A stretch of DNA of 34,661 nucleotides from an uncultured bacterium (lineage in GTDB: Bacteria > Verrucomicrobiota > Kiritimatiellia > RFP12 > UBA1067): assembly GCA_902761035.1 (NCBI GenBank), contig CACWIW010000040.1:16991-51651 (forward strand), read 5' to 3'. Below are positions 7,672 to 16,358 of the stretch, one piece after another. How positions within the stretch are numbered: position 1 is the stretch's first letter; every line of letters begins with the position of its first letter. A program made the position numbers and the translations under genes. The notes beneath the pieces were generated by a model. The model was not told where the DNA came from and did not search any database. It saw nothing but the letters and a program-made list of their open reading frames with translations.

Positions 7672-9123
7672 ATGAAAATGGATACTACTAGAAGAGAATT
7701 CTGCCGACGCTCCGCCGTCGGACTTGCTGGAATCATAACCGCAGGCGCGGCACCCGTCTTCGTGCCCGCGAGCGTGTTGGGCGCAACGGCACCGTCGAAG
7801 AAGCTTGCTCTCGGCGTGATCGGGTGCGGGCGCATTGCGCACACCTACAACGTACCGTCGTGCCTCGCGCACGGCGGGAAGGCGTACTGCGATTTCATTG
7901 CGCTTTCGGACGTCGATCCTGACCGCCTCCAGAGCCTGCGCAAGAAGCTCGCGGGGAAGAAGATGCAGGGACGCGACCTCGTGGCGGATTCACGCTGCTA
8001 TGCCGACTACCGCAAGCTGCTTGCCGATCCCGCGATTGACGGAGTGCTTATTGCAACTCCCGACTTCTGGCATGCGCAGATGGCCGTCGAGGCGTGTCGT
8101 GCCGGGAAGGACGTGTTCCTCCAGAAGCCGATGGCGCTCACAATCGGCGAAGGACGCGCCATCGTCGATGCCGCGAAGAAATACGGACGCATCCTCCGCA
8201 CGGGTACGCAGCAGCGCACTGAGGAGAACTTCATCCATGCCGTCGAGTGCGCGCGCGAAGGGCGCATCGGCAAGGTGGTGCGCGTGGAGGTGGGCGTTCC
8301 GGACGACCCGAAGGAATACAAGCTCCCGCTTGAGGAACCGGTTCCCGCCGGTTTCGGCTGGAACTTATGGCTGGGTTCCACGCCCGATGCGCCGTACTCG
8401 CAGCTGCGCAGCCACCAGCGCGGCAAGAACGGGAAGGTGAACTTCGCGCGTCCAAGCTGGATGACGATCCAGACTTACACCATGGGCATGGTTGCCAACT
8501 GGGGCGCGCACCACATGGACACCGCGATCCGCGGCCTTGGCGAGGAGCTGGGCGGCCCCGTCTCTGTGGAGGGAACGTGTATCTACCCGAAGCGCAGGCT
8601 GTGGGATGTCCATGGCGACTGCGACATCACGTGGCGCTATGCCTCCGGCGCGGAGATCAAGATGGCTTCCACGCGCAAGTACCCTTGCGGCGTGCGGTTC
8701 GTCGGCGAGAAGGGCGACTGGATCTTCTGCGGATTTGCGGGGAAGCAGACGAAAAGCGACCCCGTTGGCGTTTCAGCGGATAAGGTCGCAGGAATGCCGA
8801 TCGCCGCAAGCCGCAAGGGCATTATTGAGGATCCGGCGTCCAAGCCGCTTCCGCGTCCGATGGAGCACAACCGCGAATGGGTGGAGGAGATGCGCACGCG
8901 CGGCCCGCTCGCGATGCCGCTTGAGGAGGCGCAGAGGACGTCCGTCGCCTGCGTGCTCGGTTATATGGCGATGAAGCTCGGGCGCAAGCTCAAGTGGGAT
9001 GCGAAGAACGAGCGCTTCATCGACGACGCCGAGGCGAACGGGATGATGTTCCGTCCGGCACGTCCCGGCTTCGGCGTGCAGCAGTACCTGAAGGATATTC
9101 GCACTGCCGCCTCTCAGGCATAG
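7672..9123 (+). CDS. Tat-exported Gfo/Idh/MocA family oxidoreductase
   Basis: A 483-aa protein beginning with a twin-arginine signal (TTRREFCRRSAVGLAGIITAGAAPVF) and probable cleavage near VLGATA, so it should be folded in the cytoplasm with its cofactor and then exported. The Rossmann motif LGVIGCGRIAHTY and the signature FLQKPMALT place it in the family. The C-terminal part has MVANWGAHHMDTAIRGLG, typical of the Tat-dependent subgroup. The start ATG 7672 is preceded by AAGGAAGGA; ATG 7678 is in frame and possible because the spacing to the first is short. The GH106-like gene begins 25 bp after the stop, so the two likely serve the same periplasmic or outer-surface glycan pathway. Confidence 0.88.
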   Translation: MKMDTTRREFCRRSAVGLAGIITAGAAPVFVPASVLGATAPSKKLALGVIGCGRIAHTYNVPSCLAHGGKAYCDFIALSDVDPDRLQSLRKKLAGKKMQGRDLVADSRCYADYRKLLADPAIDGVLIATPDFWHAQMAVEACRAGKDVFLQKPMALTIGEGRAIVDAAKKYGRILRTGTQQRTEENFIHAVECAREGRIGKVVRVEVGVPDDPKEYKLPLEEPVPAGFGWNLWLGSTPDAPYSQLRSHQRGKNGKVNFARPSWMTIQTYTMGMVANWGAHHMDTAIRGLGEELGGPVSVEGTCIYPKRRLWDVHGDCDITWRYASGAEIKMASTRKYPCGVRFVGEKGDWIFCGFAGKQTKSDPVGVSADKVAGMPIAASRKGIIEDPASKPLPRPMEHNREWVEEMRTRGPLAMPLEEAQRTSVACVLGYMAMKLGRKLKWDAKNERFIDDAEANGMMFRPARPGFGVQQYLKDIRTAASQA

Positions 9124-9148
9124 TCTACAATGTGACACGATACAGCGC

Positions 9149-12100
9149 ATGAAGGCCATTCAAGTCATTGCCCCCATCGCTGTCGCGCTGGGCGTAGTCG
9201 TTTCCACACACGCTCGCTCGCTGGAGGAGGGGTTCAAGACGCCGCCACCAGATGCGCGGCCGCAGACGTGGTACCACATGATGAACGGCAACGTCACGAA
9301 GGCCGGGATCACGCGCGACTTCGAGGAGATTGCGAAACTGGGACTCGGCGGCGTGCAGATCTTCGACGTGGGCTGCGACATTCCGCCGGGCGACGTCAAG
9401 TTCGGCTCGCCCGAATGGTTTGACCTCCTGCGCCATGCCCACAACGAGGCGAAGCGTTTCGGCCTCAAGCTCGGCATCCACAACTGCTCCGGCTGGTCCA
9501 GTTCCGGCGGACCCTGGGTCACGCCCGCCGACGCGATGAAGGTGACGATGCATGCGGAGTTTTCCGCAACGGGGCCGTCGCGCTTCTCGAGGAAGCTCTC
9601 CCGCATCAAGAGGGACAACGGCTTCTACGCAGACATCGCGGTGCTCGCCTACCCGACTATTGAGAAGGGCGCGACGCTTTCAAACGCCAACGGCAAGACT
9701 GGACGCAGCCGCAAGGGAATGAGCATCGAACTGTCGTCGTTGGCACGCGACACGAAGGAGTACCCCGCCGCAATGGTGATTGCGAAGGATCGGATCGTCG
9801 ACTTGACGGCGAAGATGTCCAAGGACGGGACGCTCACGTGGGACGTTCCCGCAGGGAAGTGGACGATCTTCCGCCTCGGTTACATCTGCAACGGGCGGCG
9901 GAACCGTCTGCCGTCGAAGGACGGAGACGGCTTGGAGGTGGACAAGTTCTCGGCGGCGGCGTTCGACCGTCACTTTGACGCCTACATGGGGCGGCTCTGT
10001 CGGGAAATCGGGTTGGAGCGGCGGTCGCGGGGCGACCGCCCTACCGCAGTTACTCCGCCGCCGACGGGGCTTAGCAACATCCACATCGACAGCTGGGAGG
10101 TTGGTTGCCAGAACTGGACGCACGGGCTGGAAAAGACATTCGAGAAGCGCGTGGGCTATTCGATGATTCCGTACCTGCCCGTTCTCGCCGGACACGTTGT
10201 AGGATCCGTTGACGAGAGCGAACGTTTCTGCGAGGATTTCCGCCGTCTCCTGGCCGATCTTCTCGCGGAGAACTATGCGGGGCGAATGGCGGAGCGCTGC
10301 CACGAATACTGTCTCGAATTCACCTGTGAGCCGTACGGCCCCAGCAACGCCGACGACCTTCAGTACGGCGAGAAGGTGGACGTCCCCATGTCGTGCTTCT
10401 GGATGGACGGCACGTGCGGTCCTGGGAAGTTCCCCTGCATGGACAACAGCCACTACGCGGCGTCGCTCGCGCACGTATGGGGACGCCGCTACGCCGCCGA
10501 TGAGGCGTTCACCGCAGGTCCGCCTAACGGTGGACGCTGGCTCGAGACGCCGTTCTCGATCAAGTGGCAGAACGACCGCGCGTTCGCGAGGGGCTGCAAC
10601 CTCATCGTCTACCACCGATTTACGCATCAGCCGTGGACCGACGACAAGTATCTGCCCGGCATGACCATGGGCCGCTGGGGAATGCACCTCGACAGGACGC
10701 AGACGTGGTGGCATCTTGCGGGCGGGTGGTTCCGCTACCAGGCGCGCTGCCAGTGGATGCTCCAGGAGGGGATGTTCGTTGCCGACGTGCTCTACTGGAA
10801 CGGCGAGGAGGTCCCCAAGCACGGCTGGCCGAAGATTGATTTGCCTAGTGGATACGGGTTCGACGTCTGCGCGACGAAAGTTGTGGAACAGCTGAAGGTG
10901 CGGAACGGGAAAGTCGTCGTGCCGGGTGGGGTGGAATACGAGATTCTGGTGCTGCCCGACGGGGACACGATGACCGAGCGGATGGTGAAGAGGGTGGGCG
11001 AGTTGGTCGATGCGGGAGCGCGAGTGGCCGCGCAGAGGCGACCCGTACGCGCACCGGGGAATGCGGCGCGCTCGGTGATCGCGCCCTACCGGGCCCTTGT
11101 CGATTCTGTGTGGGCGAAGGGAGTGATGGAATGTTCGCCGACAGAGGCGCTTCAGCGTCTCGGAGTTGTTCCCGATTTCGCATGTGATCTGAAGGACGTC
11201 GCCTGGATACATCGAACCGGTAGGGCGCGATCACCGAGCGCGCCGCCACGCGCCGACTGGTACTTCGTCGCCTGCGGAAACGCTACGAACGTTTCATTTG
11301 AGGCGTCATTCAGAATCGCGGGGATAGTGCCCGAAATTTGGGATGCCGAAACGGGCGAGATACGCGACGCCGCCACTTGGCGAGTTGAGGGCGGCCGCAC
11401 GGTGGTGCGCCTCGACTTCCCGCCGAGCGGTTCGGCGTTTGTGGTGTTTAGGAGGGCGGGGGACCGGGACAACCGGGACGGACGGGACCTCCTAGACAAC
11501 CGCTTGTCCCGGTCGTCTCGGCTGTCTCGGTCGTCTCGAGGCGTAATCGGCATCCCTGGGCCTTGGCAAGTCTCTTTCCCGGTCGACTGGTACACTGGCG
11601 GAAGCTCGGTGAAGACCTTCGACTGGTCCGCTCTCAAGGATTGGACTTCCGATGCCGATCCCGACGTGAAGTACTTCTCCGGTACGGCCACATACCGTAA
11701 GCGTTTTGCTCTTTCACCGATACCCTTGCCCCGCGACCGTCGCATCTTCCTCGACCTAGGCACTGTGAAAGACTTTGCCGAAGTCAAGGTGAACGGCAAG
11801 TCGTACCCGCCGCTATGGAGGCCACCATTCCGCATTGACATCACCGACGCGGTGAAGACGGCGAGCGTACAACAGCAAAGTGGGGCGCTCACACCGCGAC
11901 CACCGTTGGACATTGACCTTGAAATCCGCATCACCAACCTCTGGCCGAATCGTCTCATCGGCGATGAAAAGCTCTATCCCCCTGACTGTGAATGGGCGCT
12001 CCGGTGGCACGGCTGGCAGAAACTCAACGAGCCGGGTATCAAGGAAATCCCGCAGTGGGTGAAGGATGGCAAGCCGTCGCCCACCGGACGCCATACGTTC

Positions 12101-12190
12101 ACCACATGGAAGCACTGGACGAAAGACGATGCGCTACTGCCATCTGGACTGCTCGGCCCGGTGGTAGTCGAAAGCCGCTTGAGACCGTGA
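9149..12190 (+). CDS. GH106-like glycoside hydrolase (probable alpha-L-rhamnosidase), exported
   Basis: A 1,013-aa protein with a signal peptide (MKAIQVIAPIAVALGVVVSTHA). The N-terminal block (FKTPPPDARPQTWYHMMNGNVTK, then GLGGVQIFDVG and IHNCSGWSSSGGPWV) is the entry to the GH106 catalytic barrel. DSWEVGCQNWT and EFTCEPYGPSNADDLQYGE carry conserved acidic residues, and a beta-sandwich of about 220 residues closes the protein (LDLGTVKDFAEVKVNGK). GH106 enzymes remove terminal alpha-L-rhamnose. Four low-complexity Arg/Ala/Pro/Ser-rich pieces coincide with DNA palindromes (about 10020-10045, 11065-11092, 11219-11246, 11449-11545) and look like in-frame repeat insertions. They fall in or near domain linkers and do not break the frame. 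It resembles the partial gene at the window start. Confidence 0.85.
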   Translation: MKAIQVIAPIAVALGVVVSTHARSLEEGFKTPPPDARPQTWYHMMNGNVTKAGITRDFEEIAKLGLGGVQIFDVGCDIPPGDVKFGSPEWFDLLRHAHNEAKRFGLKLGIHNCSGWSSSGGPWVTPADAMKVTMHAEFSATGPSRFSRKLSRIKRDNGFYADIAVLAYPTIEKGATLSNANGKTGRSRKGMSIELSSLARDTKEYPAAMVIAKDRIVDLTAKMSKDGTLTWDVPAGKWTIFRLGYICNGRRNRLPSKDGDGLEVDKFSAAAFDRHFDAYMGRLCREIGLERRSRGDRPTAVTPPPTGLSNIHIDSWEVGCQNWTHGLEKTFEKRVGYSMIPYLPVLAGHVVGSVDESERFCEDFRRLLADLLAENYAGRMAERCHEYCLEFTCEPYGPSNADDLQYGEKVDVPMSCFWMDGTCGPGKFPCMDNSHYAASLAHVWGRRYAADEAFTAGPPNGGRWLETPFSIKWQNDRAFARGCNLIVYHRFTHQPWTDDKYLPGMTMGRWGMHLDRTQTWWHLAGGWFRYQARCQWMLQEGMFVADVLYWNGEEVPKHGWPKIDLPSGYGFDVCATKVVEQLKVRNGKVVVPGGVEYEILVLPDGDTMTERMVKRVGELVDAGARVAAQRRPVRAPGNAARSVIAPYRALVDSVWAKGVMECSPTEALQRLGVVPDFACDLKDVAWIHRTGRARSPSAPPRADWYFVACGNATNVSFEASFRIAGIVPEIWDAETGEIRDAATWRVEGGRTVVRLDFPPSGSAFVVFRRAGDRDNRDGRDLLDNRLSRSSRLSRSSRGVIGIPGPWQVSFPVDWYTGGSSVKTFDWSALKDWTSDADPDVKYFSGTATYRKRFALSPIPLPRDRRIFLDLGTVKDFAEVKVNGKSYPPLWRPPFRIDITDAVKTASVQQQSGALTPRPPLDIDLEIRITNLWPNRLIGDEKLYPPDCEWALRWHGWQKLNEPGIKEIPQWVKDGKPSPTGRHTFTTWKHWTKDDALLPSGLLGPVVVESRLRP
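10020..10045 (+). repeat. In-frame palindromic element in the GH106-like gene, copy 1
   Basis: GGCGGTCGC (10020-10028) and GCGACCGCC (10032-10040) form a perfect 9-bp stem with a 3-base loop, followed by CTACC. It encodes RRSRGDRPT, unlike the surrounding family sequence. Confidence 0.75.
11065..11092 (+). repeat. In-frame palindromic element in the GH106-like gene, copy 2
   Basis: A GGCGCGCTCG...TCGCGCC stem followed by CTACC. The ~27-bp unit is repeated as its reverse complement at 11219-11246. Confidence 0.75.
11219..11246 (-). repeat. In-frame palindromic element in the GH106-like gene, copy 3 (reverse orientation)
   Basis: GGTAGGGCGCGATCACCGAG onward is the reverse complement of copy 2. 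Translated as TGRARSPSAPPR, again an Arg/Pro/Ser-rich insert between conserved segments. Confidence 0.75.
11449..11545. repeat. Imperfect inverted repeat with 9-bp tandem units in the GH106-like gene
   Basis: GGGACCGGGACAACCGGGAC and GGACGGGAC on the left are countered by TTGTCCCGGTCGTCTCGG and GTCGTCTCG units on the right. It encodes RDNRDGRDLLDNRLSRSSRL, a charged linker just before the C-terminal beta-sandwich. Confidence 0.65.
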
Positions 12191-12211
12191 AGGACGGCTC
12201 GTAGGAAACTA

Positions 12212-12240
12212 TTGTGCGGCGGGTTCGGATGTGTTATAAT
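12212..12240 (+). promoter_or_regulatory. Sigma70-type promoter giving a probable leaderless transcript
   Basis: TTGTGC (12212-12217), 17 bases, then a perfect TATAAT (12235-12240). The expected transcription start falls at or next to the A of ATG 12247, and there is no Shine-Dalgarno sequence before that ATG. Confidence 0.65.
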
Positions 12241-12246
12241 GGCTGC

Positions 12247-13707
12247 ATGAAAACAAAAACACTCATCGCCGTTGCGGCGTTACTCGCCGCAGGAACCGTA
12301 TTTGGCGCGATTCGCGCCGTCACTCCGACCGCCTGGAACGGAAAGCCAGACTGTTGGCAGCAGAAGCGCCACGCCGAGAAGATGGCGTCCGTGAAGAGCG
12401 GAGGCGCGAAGGTCGTGTTCATCGGCGACTCCATCACCCACTTTTGGGAGAGCAAGGGCAAGGCGCAGCAGAAGAAGTACTTCTCCGAGGGCGACTGGAA
12501 GATGCTCGACCTCGGTACGAGCGGCGACCGCACGGAACATGTGCTGTGGCGTCTCGACCACGGCGAACTCGACGGCTACGAGGCGAAGTGCGTACTCCTC
12601 ATGATCGGTACGAACAACTCCGGACACTTCAAGAACTTCGCCGACGAGACGCCGATGGACACCATCCTCGGCATCCGCGACATCCTGAAGAAGATCCGCG
12701 CGAAGCAGCCGAAGGCCAAGGTGGTGCTGACGGCGATCTTCCCGCGTGGCGCGAACGAGAACGACCCGTACCGCCTCCGCAACGACGTGGTGAACCGCGA
12801 AATCTGCAAATATTGCGACGGTAAGGACGTGTTCTGGTGTGATTTCTCGGACCGCTTCCTCGACAAGAACGGTGATACCAAGTGGGTGATGCCTGACCGT
12901 CTCCACCCCGGTGCACAGGGTTACGAAATCTGGTACGAGGAGGTGAAGCCCTACATCGAGTACGCGCTTTCGGACGGCAAGAAGCCGCTTCCCAAGAACC
13001 GCTTCTCCAAGGTGAAGACCGCACTCGAAAAGGCGACGGCGTCACTGCCCGCCACCATGGTCCCCGCCACGCGCGTTGCGATGAAGCACAGGAGAGGCGA
13101 CTGGTGGTCGGAACGTCTGCTCCAGAAGCGCAACCAGATCGTTGCCTCCAAGGGCGAGATCGACCTCGTGTTCTTCGGCGACTCCATAACGCACGGCTGG
13201 GAAGGGGGCGGCAGGGCCAAACTCGCCGAACTCTCCAAGACGTATTCAATTCTCAACATCGGCTACAGCGGCGACCAGACGCAGCACCTCGTGTGGCGCG
13301 GGCTTAACGGCGAGCTCGACGGCTACAAGGCGAAATGCATCATGCTGATGATCGGCACGAACAACGCGCGCAGCTACAAGCCCGAAGACGTCGCCAAGGG
13401 CATCCGCCGCATACTGGACGTGATTGCCGTTAAGCAGCCGCAGGCGAAAACGCTCCTTTTGCCGATCTTCATGCGCGGCGAGGGTCCGAACAACAAACTG
13501 CGCTGCAACAACGAGGCGGTCAACGCCATCATCAAGGGCTACGCCGACGGCGAAAAGGTGATCTGGGTCGACTTCAACGCCAAGTGGCTCGACAAGAACG
13601 GCGACACCAAGTGGATCATGCCGGACCGCCTCCACCCGAACGCTGCCGGGTACAAGATCTGGACGGACGCCGTTCTCCCGTATTTCAAGACGATTTGCGG
13701 GAAGTAA
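12247..13707 (+). CDS. Exported tandem SGNH/GDSL-type hydrolase (two domains)
   Basis: A 486-aa protein with a signal peptide (MKTKTLIAVAALLAAGTVFGA). Two copies of a ~200-residue SGNH domain follow. Domain 1 has VVFIGDSITHFWE, LDLGTSGDRTEHVLWRL, LMIGTNNSGH and MPDRLHPGAQGY. Domain 2 has LVFFGDSITHGWEGGG, LNIGYSGDQTQHLVWRG, LMIGTNNARSY and MPDRLHPNAAGY. Ser (block I), Gly, Asn (GTNN) and the DxxH of block V are intact in both, so both should be active. Such enzymes deacetylate or de-esterify glycans, for example platelet-activating-factor-acetylhydrolase-like esterases. The start matches the signal peptide; translation is probably leaderless. The next gene follows after 12 bp. Confidence 0.88.
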   Translation: MKTKTLIAVAALLAAGTVFGAIRAVTPTAWNGKPDCWQQKRHAEKMASVKSGGAKVVFIGDSITHFWESKGKAQQKKYFSEGDWKMLDLGTSGDRTEHVLWRLDHGELDGYEAKCVLLMIGTNNSGHFKNFADETPMDTILGIRDILKKIRAKQPKAKVVLTAIFPRGANENDPYRLRNDVVNREICKYCDGKDVFWCDFSDRFLDKNGDTKWVMPDRLHPGAQGYEIWYEEVKPYIEYALSDGKKPLPKNRFSKVKTALEKATASLPATMVPATRVAMKHRRGDWWSERLLQKRNQIVASKGEIDLVFFGDSITHGWEGGGRAKLAELSKTYSILNIGYSGDQTQHLVWRGLNGELDGYKAKCIMLMIGTNNARSYKPEDVAKGIRRILDVIAVKQPQAKTLLLPIFMRGEGPNNKLRCNNEAVNAIIKGYADGEKVIWVDFNAKWLDKNGDTKWIMPDRLHPNAAGYKIWTDAVLPYFKTICGK

Positions 13708-13719
13708 GAGGAATTATAA

Positions 13720-14949
13720 GTGCGAGAACGCCTTCTGAGACAGATTTTTGGATTGCTTCTCCTTCTGCGGGCGTTGCCATCGGCTGAAGGTGGTAGTCTG
13801 CCTTTTGAAGGTTTGGACGACCTGCGCGGTCCATACGAGGGAACCGGGGTATCTGGCGAGGCGTTCCACGTGCAGCCTTTAGGCGACGCCGGGAAGTGGC
13901 GGATTTGCGCGTACTGGTCGTCTGCGCGGACTGAAAGTTCGCCGTGGTTGGGTTATGGTTGGAGCATCCCCGCGCTTGAGTCGCGGTTCGTTCAGCTTGA
14001 CGAACGGCGATGGGCCTTCCACCAGCCCGACGGCTACGTGCGCATTTTCGTGCGGACCGGTAATAAGGTCGGCGGTGTACTGCACTTGAGCGGCGGATCG
14101 GCCTGGACGGCGGAATGCAAGGGCGAGTCAATTCACGTGACGGCCGATCCGAAGGATGGCGGTCTGGAGTCCAAGTTCATATTCTGGCAAGGACGGCTTG
14201 TGCGGATGTCGTGCGAAGAGGGCAACTTCGAGATCAAATATACGGGCCGTAAGGCCGACCGCATCCTTTCGAACGGGAGGACGCTGTTGGAGGCGGTGCA
14301 GAAGAAGGCACCTGAAGAAGGAGTTGTCTTCAAATTCAACGGCGGCCGTTCGCAGGTCGTCGCCATAAGCCTTCCGGCGACCGTCTTTGTAGCGCATGGG
14401 GATTCTGCGCCGGAGGAGACCCAGAAGCAATGCCTCGCAAGCCTCCAGACGGCGGATGGACTCATACCTTTCACGTACGGCGGCGAGTACGACGAGGCGT
14501 TCTTCACGGCCGGCGGGACGCGCTGGACGTGGAATAAGCGCACGCGGAAGATCCTCTCTTACGGCGACTGGACCTACACGATTGTCGTGCCAGAACACAA
14601 AGGCGAGGGAGTCCTTTTCAAACGGTGCCGTCGTTCTGATGCTGCCGCAGAATCGTACCGGTATAGCCGGACGACGGGGATACTCGAGGAATTCACAAAT
14701 GGAACTAAACGCGCGAGACAGGTCTTCACATCTGGACCTTTTGCGTACCGACGGGTACGCTGGAGGAAGGAGACGAGGCGCAACGGCGACAGCGCCCATG
14801 CAGAATACTATTATGACGAGGCCGGGCCCTTCCGCGGTATGAAAATCACTCGGGAAAGCGTGACGGGCAAAAAGGAGGAGATATGGCGGGACCGAACCTA
14901 TAGGATTGTCCGACGGCGAGTGAACGGCGAAGAGGTGCCGTTGAAATGA
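13720..14949 (+). CDS. Exported protein with weak Rhs/YD-repeat-like motif, first gene of radical SAM cluster
   Basis: A 409-aa protein starting at GTG 13720, with AGAGGA 7 bases upstream. The N-terminus (RLLRQIFGLLLLLRALPSAEG) is a signal peptide. The body is rich in beta-strand patterns and aromatic residues. PWLGYGWSIPALESRFV, followed by WAFHQPDGYVRIF, resembles the opening strands of Rhs/YD-type beta-shell proteins (GWGWSL...), and RYSRTTGILEEFTNG is YD-like, but I cannot assign a family firmly. No catalytic motif is evident. The stop overlaps the start of the radical SAM gene (ATGA at 14946-14949), which ties it to peptide maturation. It might be a scaffold, receptor or target of the modified peptide (inference). 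Confidence 0.6.
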   Translation: MRERLLRQIFGLLLLLRALPSAEGGSLPFEGLDDLRGPYEGTGVSGEAFHVQPLGDAGKWRICAYWSSARTESSPWLGYGWSIPALESRFVQLDERRWAFHQPDGYVRIFVRTGNKVGGVLHLSGGSAWTAECKGESIHVTADPKDGGLESKFIFWQGRLVRMSCEEGNFEIKYTGRKADRILSNGRTLLEAVQKKAPEEGVVFKFNGGRSQVVAISLPATVFVAHGDSAPEETQKQCLASLQTADGLIPFTYGGEYDEAFFTAGGTRWTWNKRTRKILSYGDWTYTIVVPEHKGEGVLFKRCRRSDAAAESYRYSRTTGILEEFTNGTKRARQVFTSGPFAYRRVRWRKETRRNGDSAHAEYYYDEAGPFRGMKITRESVTGKKEEIWRDRTYRIVRRRVNGEEVPLK

Positions 14950-16358
14950 ATTCCTATCATCTCTTCCGCGAAAAAGACGCCTTCTTCGTCTATCACCTGG
15001 ACGCGGGGCGGTTTGTCCGCGTAAGTCCGGCTGCCTACGAACTACTGGAGCTGCGCGGGGCGATGTCTGCGGCCGACGCGGAGGTTGCCTTCCGCGCGGG
15101 CCATCCTGACGCGGAGGACGTGCTGAAGGACGTGTCCGCTCTTGAGTCGGAGGGCTTTTTCGAGCCGGTGGAGGCGCCGGTCAAGGACGAGATGGAATTC
15201 GAGGCCGAACTGGACGAACGTTTTTCAGGGCCCTGCAACACGCTTATGCTCTCCGTGGCGTCCGGCTGCAATCTCGCATGCCGCTATTGCTACTGCGGCG
15301 TCTGCCGCGACGAACTGCCGAACAAGGGCCTGATGCCGGAGTCCACGGCATTGCAGGCCGTGGAGCGGCTGTTTGCCATCGCCGATCCAAAGATTGGTGT
15401 GCGCGTGACGTTCTTCGGAGGGGAGCCGTTGCTGAACAAGCCGGTGATCGAGAAAGTGGTGGCGCGCTGCAACGAGCTGGCCGCCGCGCGCGGACAGAGC
15501 GTCGGCTATTCCATCACGACGAACGCGACGCTGATGGACGGCGAGACCGCCGACCTGATCGTTAAGAACAACTTCGGTTTGATGGCAAGCCTGGACGGTC
15601 CACAGCCGCTACACGACGGGCAGTGTCCGACACGCGACGGACACGGCTCTTTCGCGGCGGCCTCCGCCGGCATCCGCCTGCTGCTCTCGCGCGGTGCGCG
15701 CGTGACGGTGCGGTGTACTATGGCGCATCCTGCACCCAACGCCCTGAAGCTTATCCGCTTTTTCGCCGAGTTCGGCGCGTCGCGCGTGGTTCTTGGGCCC
15801 GTGTACAATCCCATGTTCCCCAGCTCATGCGACTTCACGGAGGAGGATGACCGTGCGTTCCGGCGATGCGTGGACGACGATGTGCTTCCGTGGATGGTTT
15901 CCGAAAAGAAGGCCGGGCGCGAGCCGATCTACGACCCGTTCGAGGAGATCGGCGAGTTCCAGGGGGAAAAAACGCATCCTGCGAAGGTGCCGGGGCTGCG
16001 GTGCGGCGCGTGCCACGGTGCGATGGCCGTCGCCCCTGACGGCACGCTCTATCCGTGCCACCGTTTCGTTGGCATGGAGAAGTGGGCCCTGGGGCGGTTG
16101 GCGGATGGCCCGGATCCTGACCGCTGCAAGGCGTTCTGGCGCAATTACCGTGCCGCGATGAAGGGAAAGTGCGGGGGCTGTTGGGGCTACCGGATCTGCG
16201 GCGGGCCGTGTCCATGGGAGATTGCGTGTGCCGATGGTACGTTCAAGATGTCGACGCGGCATTGCGAAGACACTTGCGCGTGGGTCCGGCAAGGTGTATA
16301 CTATTTCAACGCAGTCGGGGAAACCGGCTGCAAGGAACAAGGAGAAAAGCAACAATGA
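14946..16358 (+). CDS. Radical SAM/SPASM peptide maturase with RRE-like N-terminus
   Basis: A 470-aa protein. Residues 1-80 (MNSYHLFREKDAFFVYHLDAG, SPAAYELLELRG, ALESEGFFEPVE) have the PqqD/RRE winged-helix pattern that binds RiPP precursor leaders. The radical SAM cluster motif is Cys108-x3-Cys112-x2-Cys115 (CNLACRYC); FFGGEPLL is the glycine-rich SAM-binding motif. The C-terminal SPASM region (CGACHGAMAVAPDGTLYPCH from Cys353, then CGGCWGYRICGGPCPWE and the late CEDTC) has enough cysteines for auxiliary 4Fe-4S clusters. Such enzymes form thioether or C-C crosslinks, or epimerise residues, in peptides. It overlaps both neighbours by 4 bp; the next gene encodes a small Cys-rich Tat peptide that is the obvious substrate. 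A sulfatase-maturase role is less likely: no sulfatase is nearby. Confidence 0.88.
   Translation: MNSYHLFREKDAFFVYHLDAGRFVRVSPAAYELLELRGAMSAADAEVAFRAGHPDAEDVLKDVSALESEGFFEPVEAPVKDEMEFEAELDERFSGPCNTLMLSVASGCNLACRYCYCGVCRDELPNKGLMPESTALQAVERLFAIADPKIGVRVTFFGGEPLLNKPVIEKVVARCNELAAARGQSVGYSITTNATLMDGETADLIVKNNFGLMASLDGPQPLHDGQCPTRDGHGSFAAASAGIRLLLSRGARVTVRCTMAHPAPNALKLIRFFAEFGASRVVLGPVYNPMFPSSCDFTEEDDRAFRRCVDDDVLPWMVSEKKAGREPIYDPFEEIGEFQGEKTHPAKVPGLRCGACHGAMAVAPDGTLYPCHRFVGMEKWALGRLADGPDPDRCKAFWRNYRAAMKGKCGGCWGYRICGGPCPWEIACADGTFKMSTRHCEDTCAWVRQGVYYFNAVGETGCKEQGEKQQ

Noticed and set aside
7026..7691. 221-aa reading frame as a real gene
   Set aside because: Its first part translates inverted repeat B, its middle is the ThuA remnant and its end overlaps the next gene's start. 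It is a pseudogene plus repeats.
9680..11212. Long minus-strand reading frame opposite the GH106-like gene
   Set aside because: Its Arg/His-rich translation has no family pattern, and the + strand frame has clear conserved motifs. It is a by-product of high GC content.
14946..16358. Anaerobic sulfatase maturase
   Set aside because: No sulfatase lies in the window, and the RRE-like N-terminus and adjacent small Cys peptide fit a peptide maturase better.
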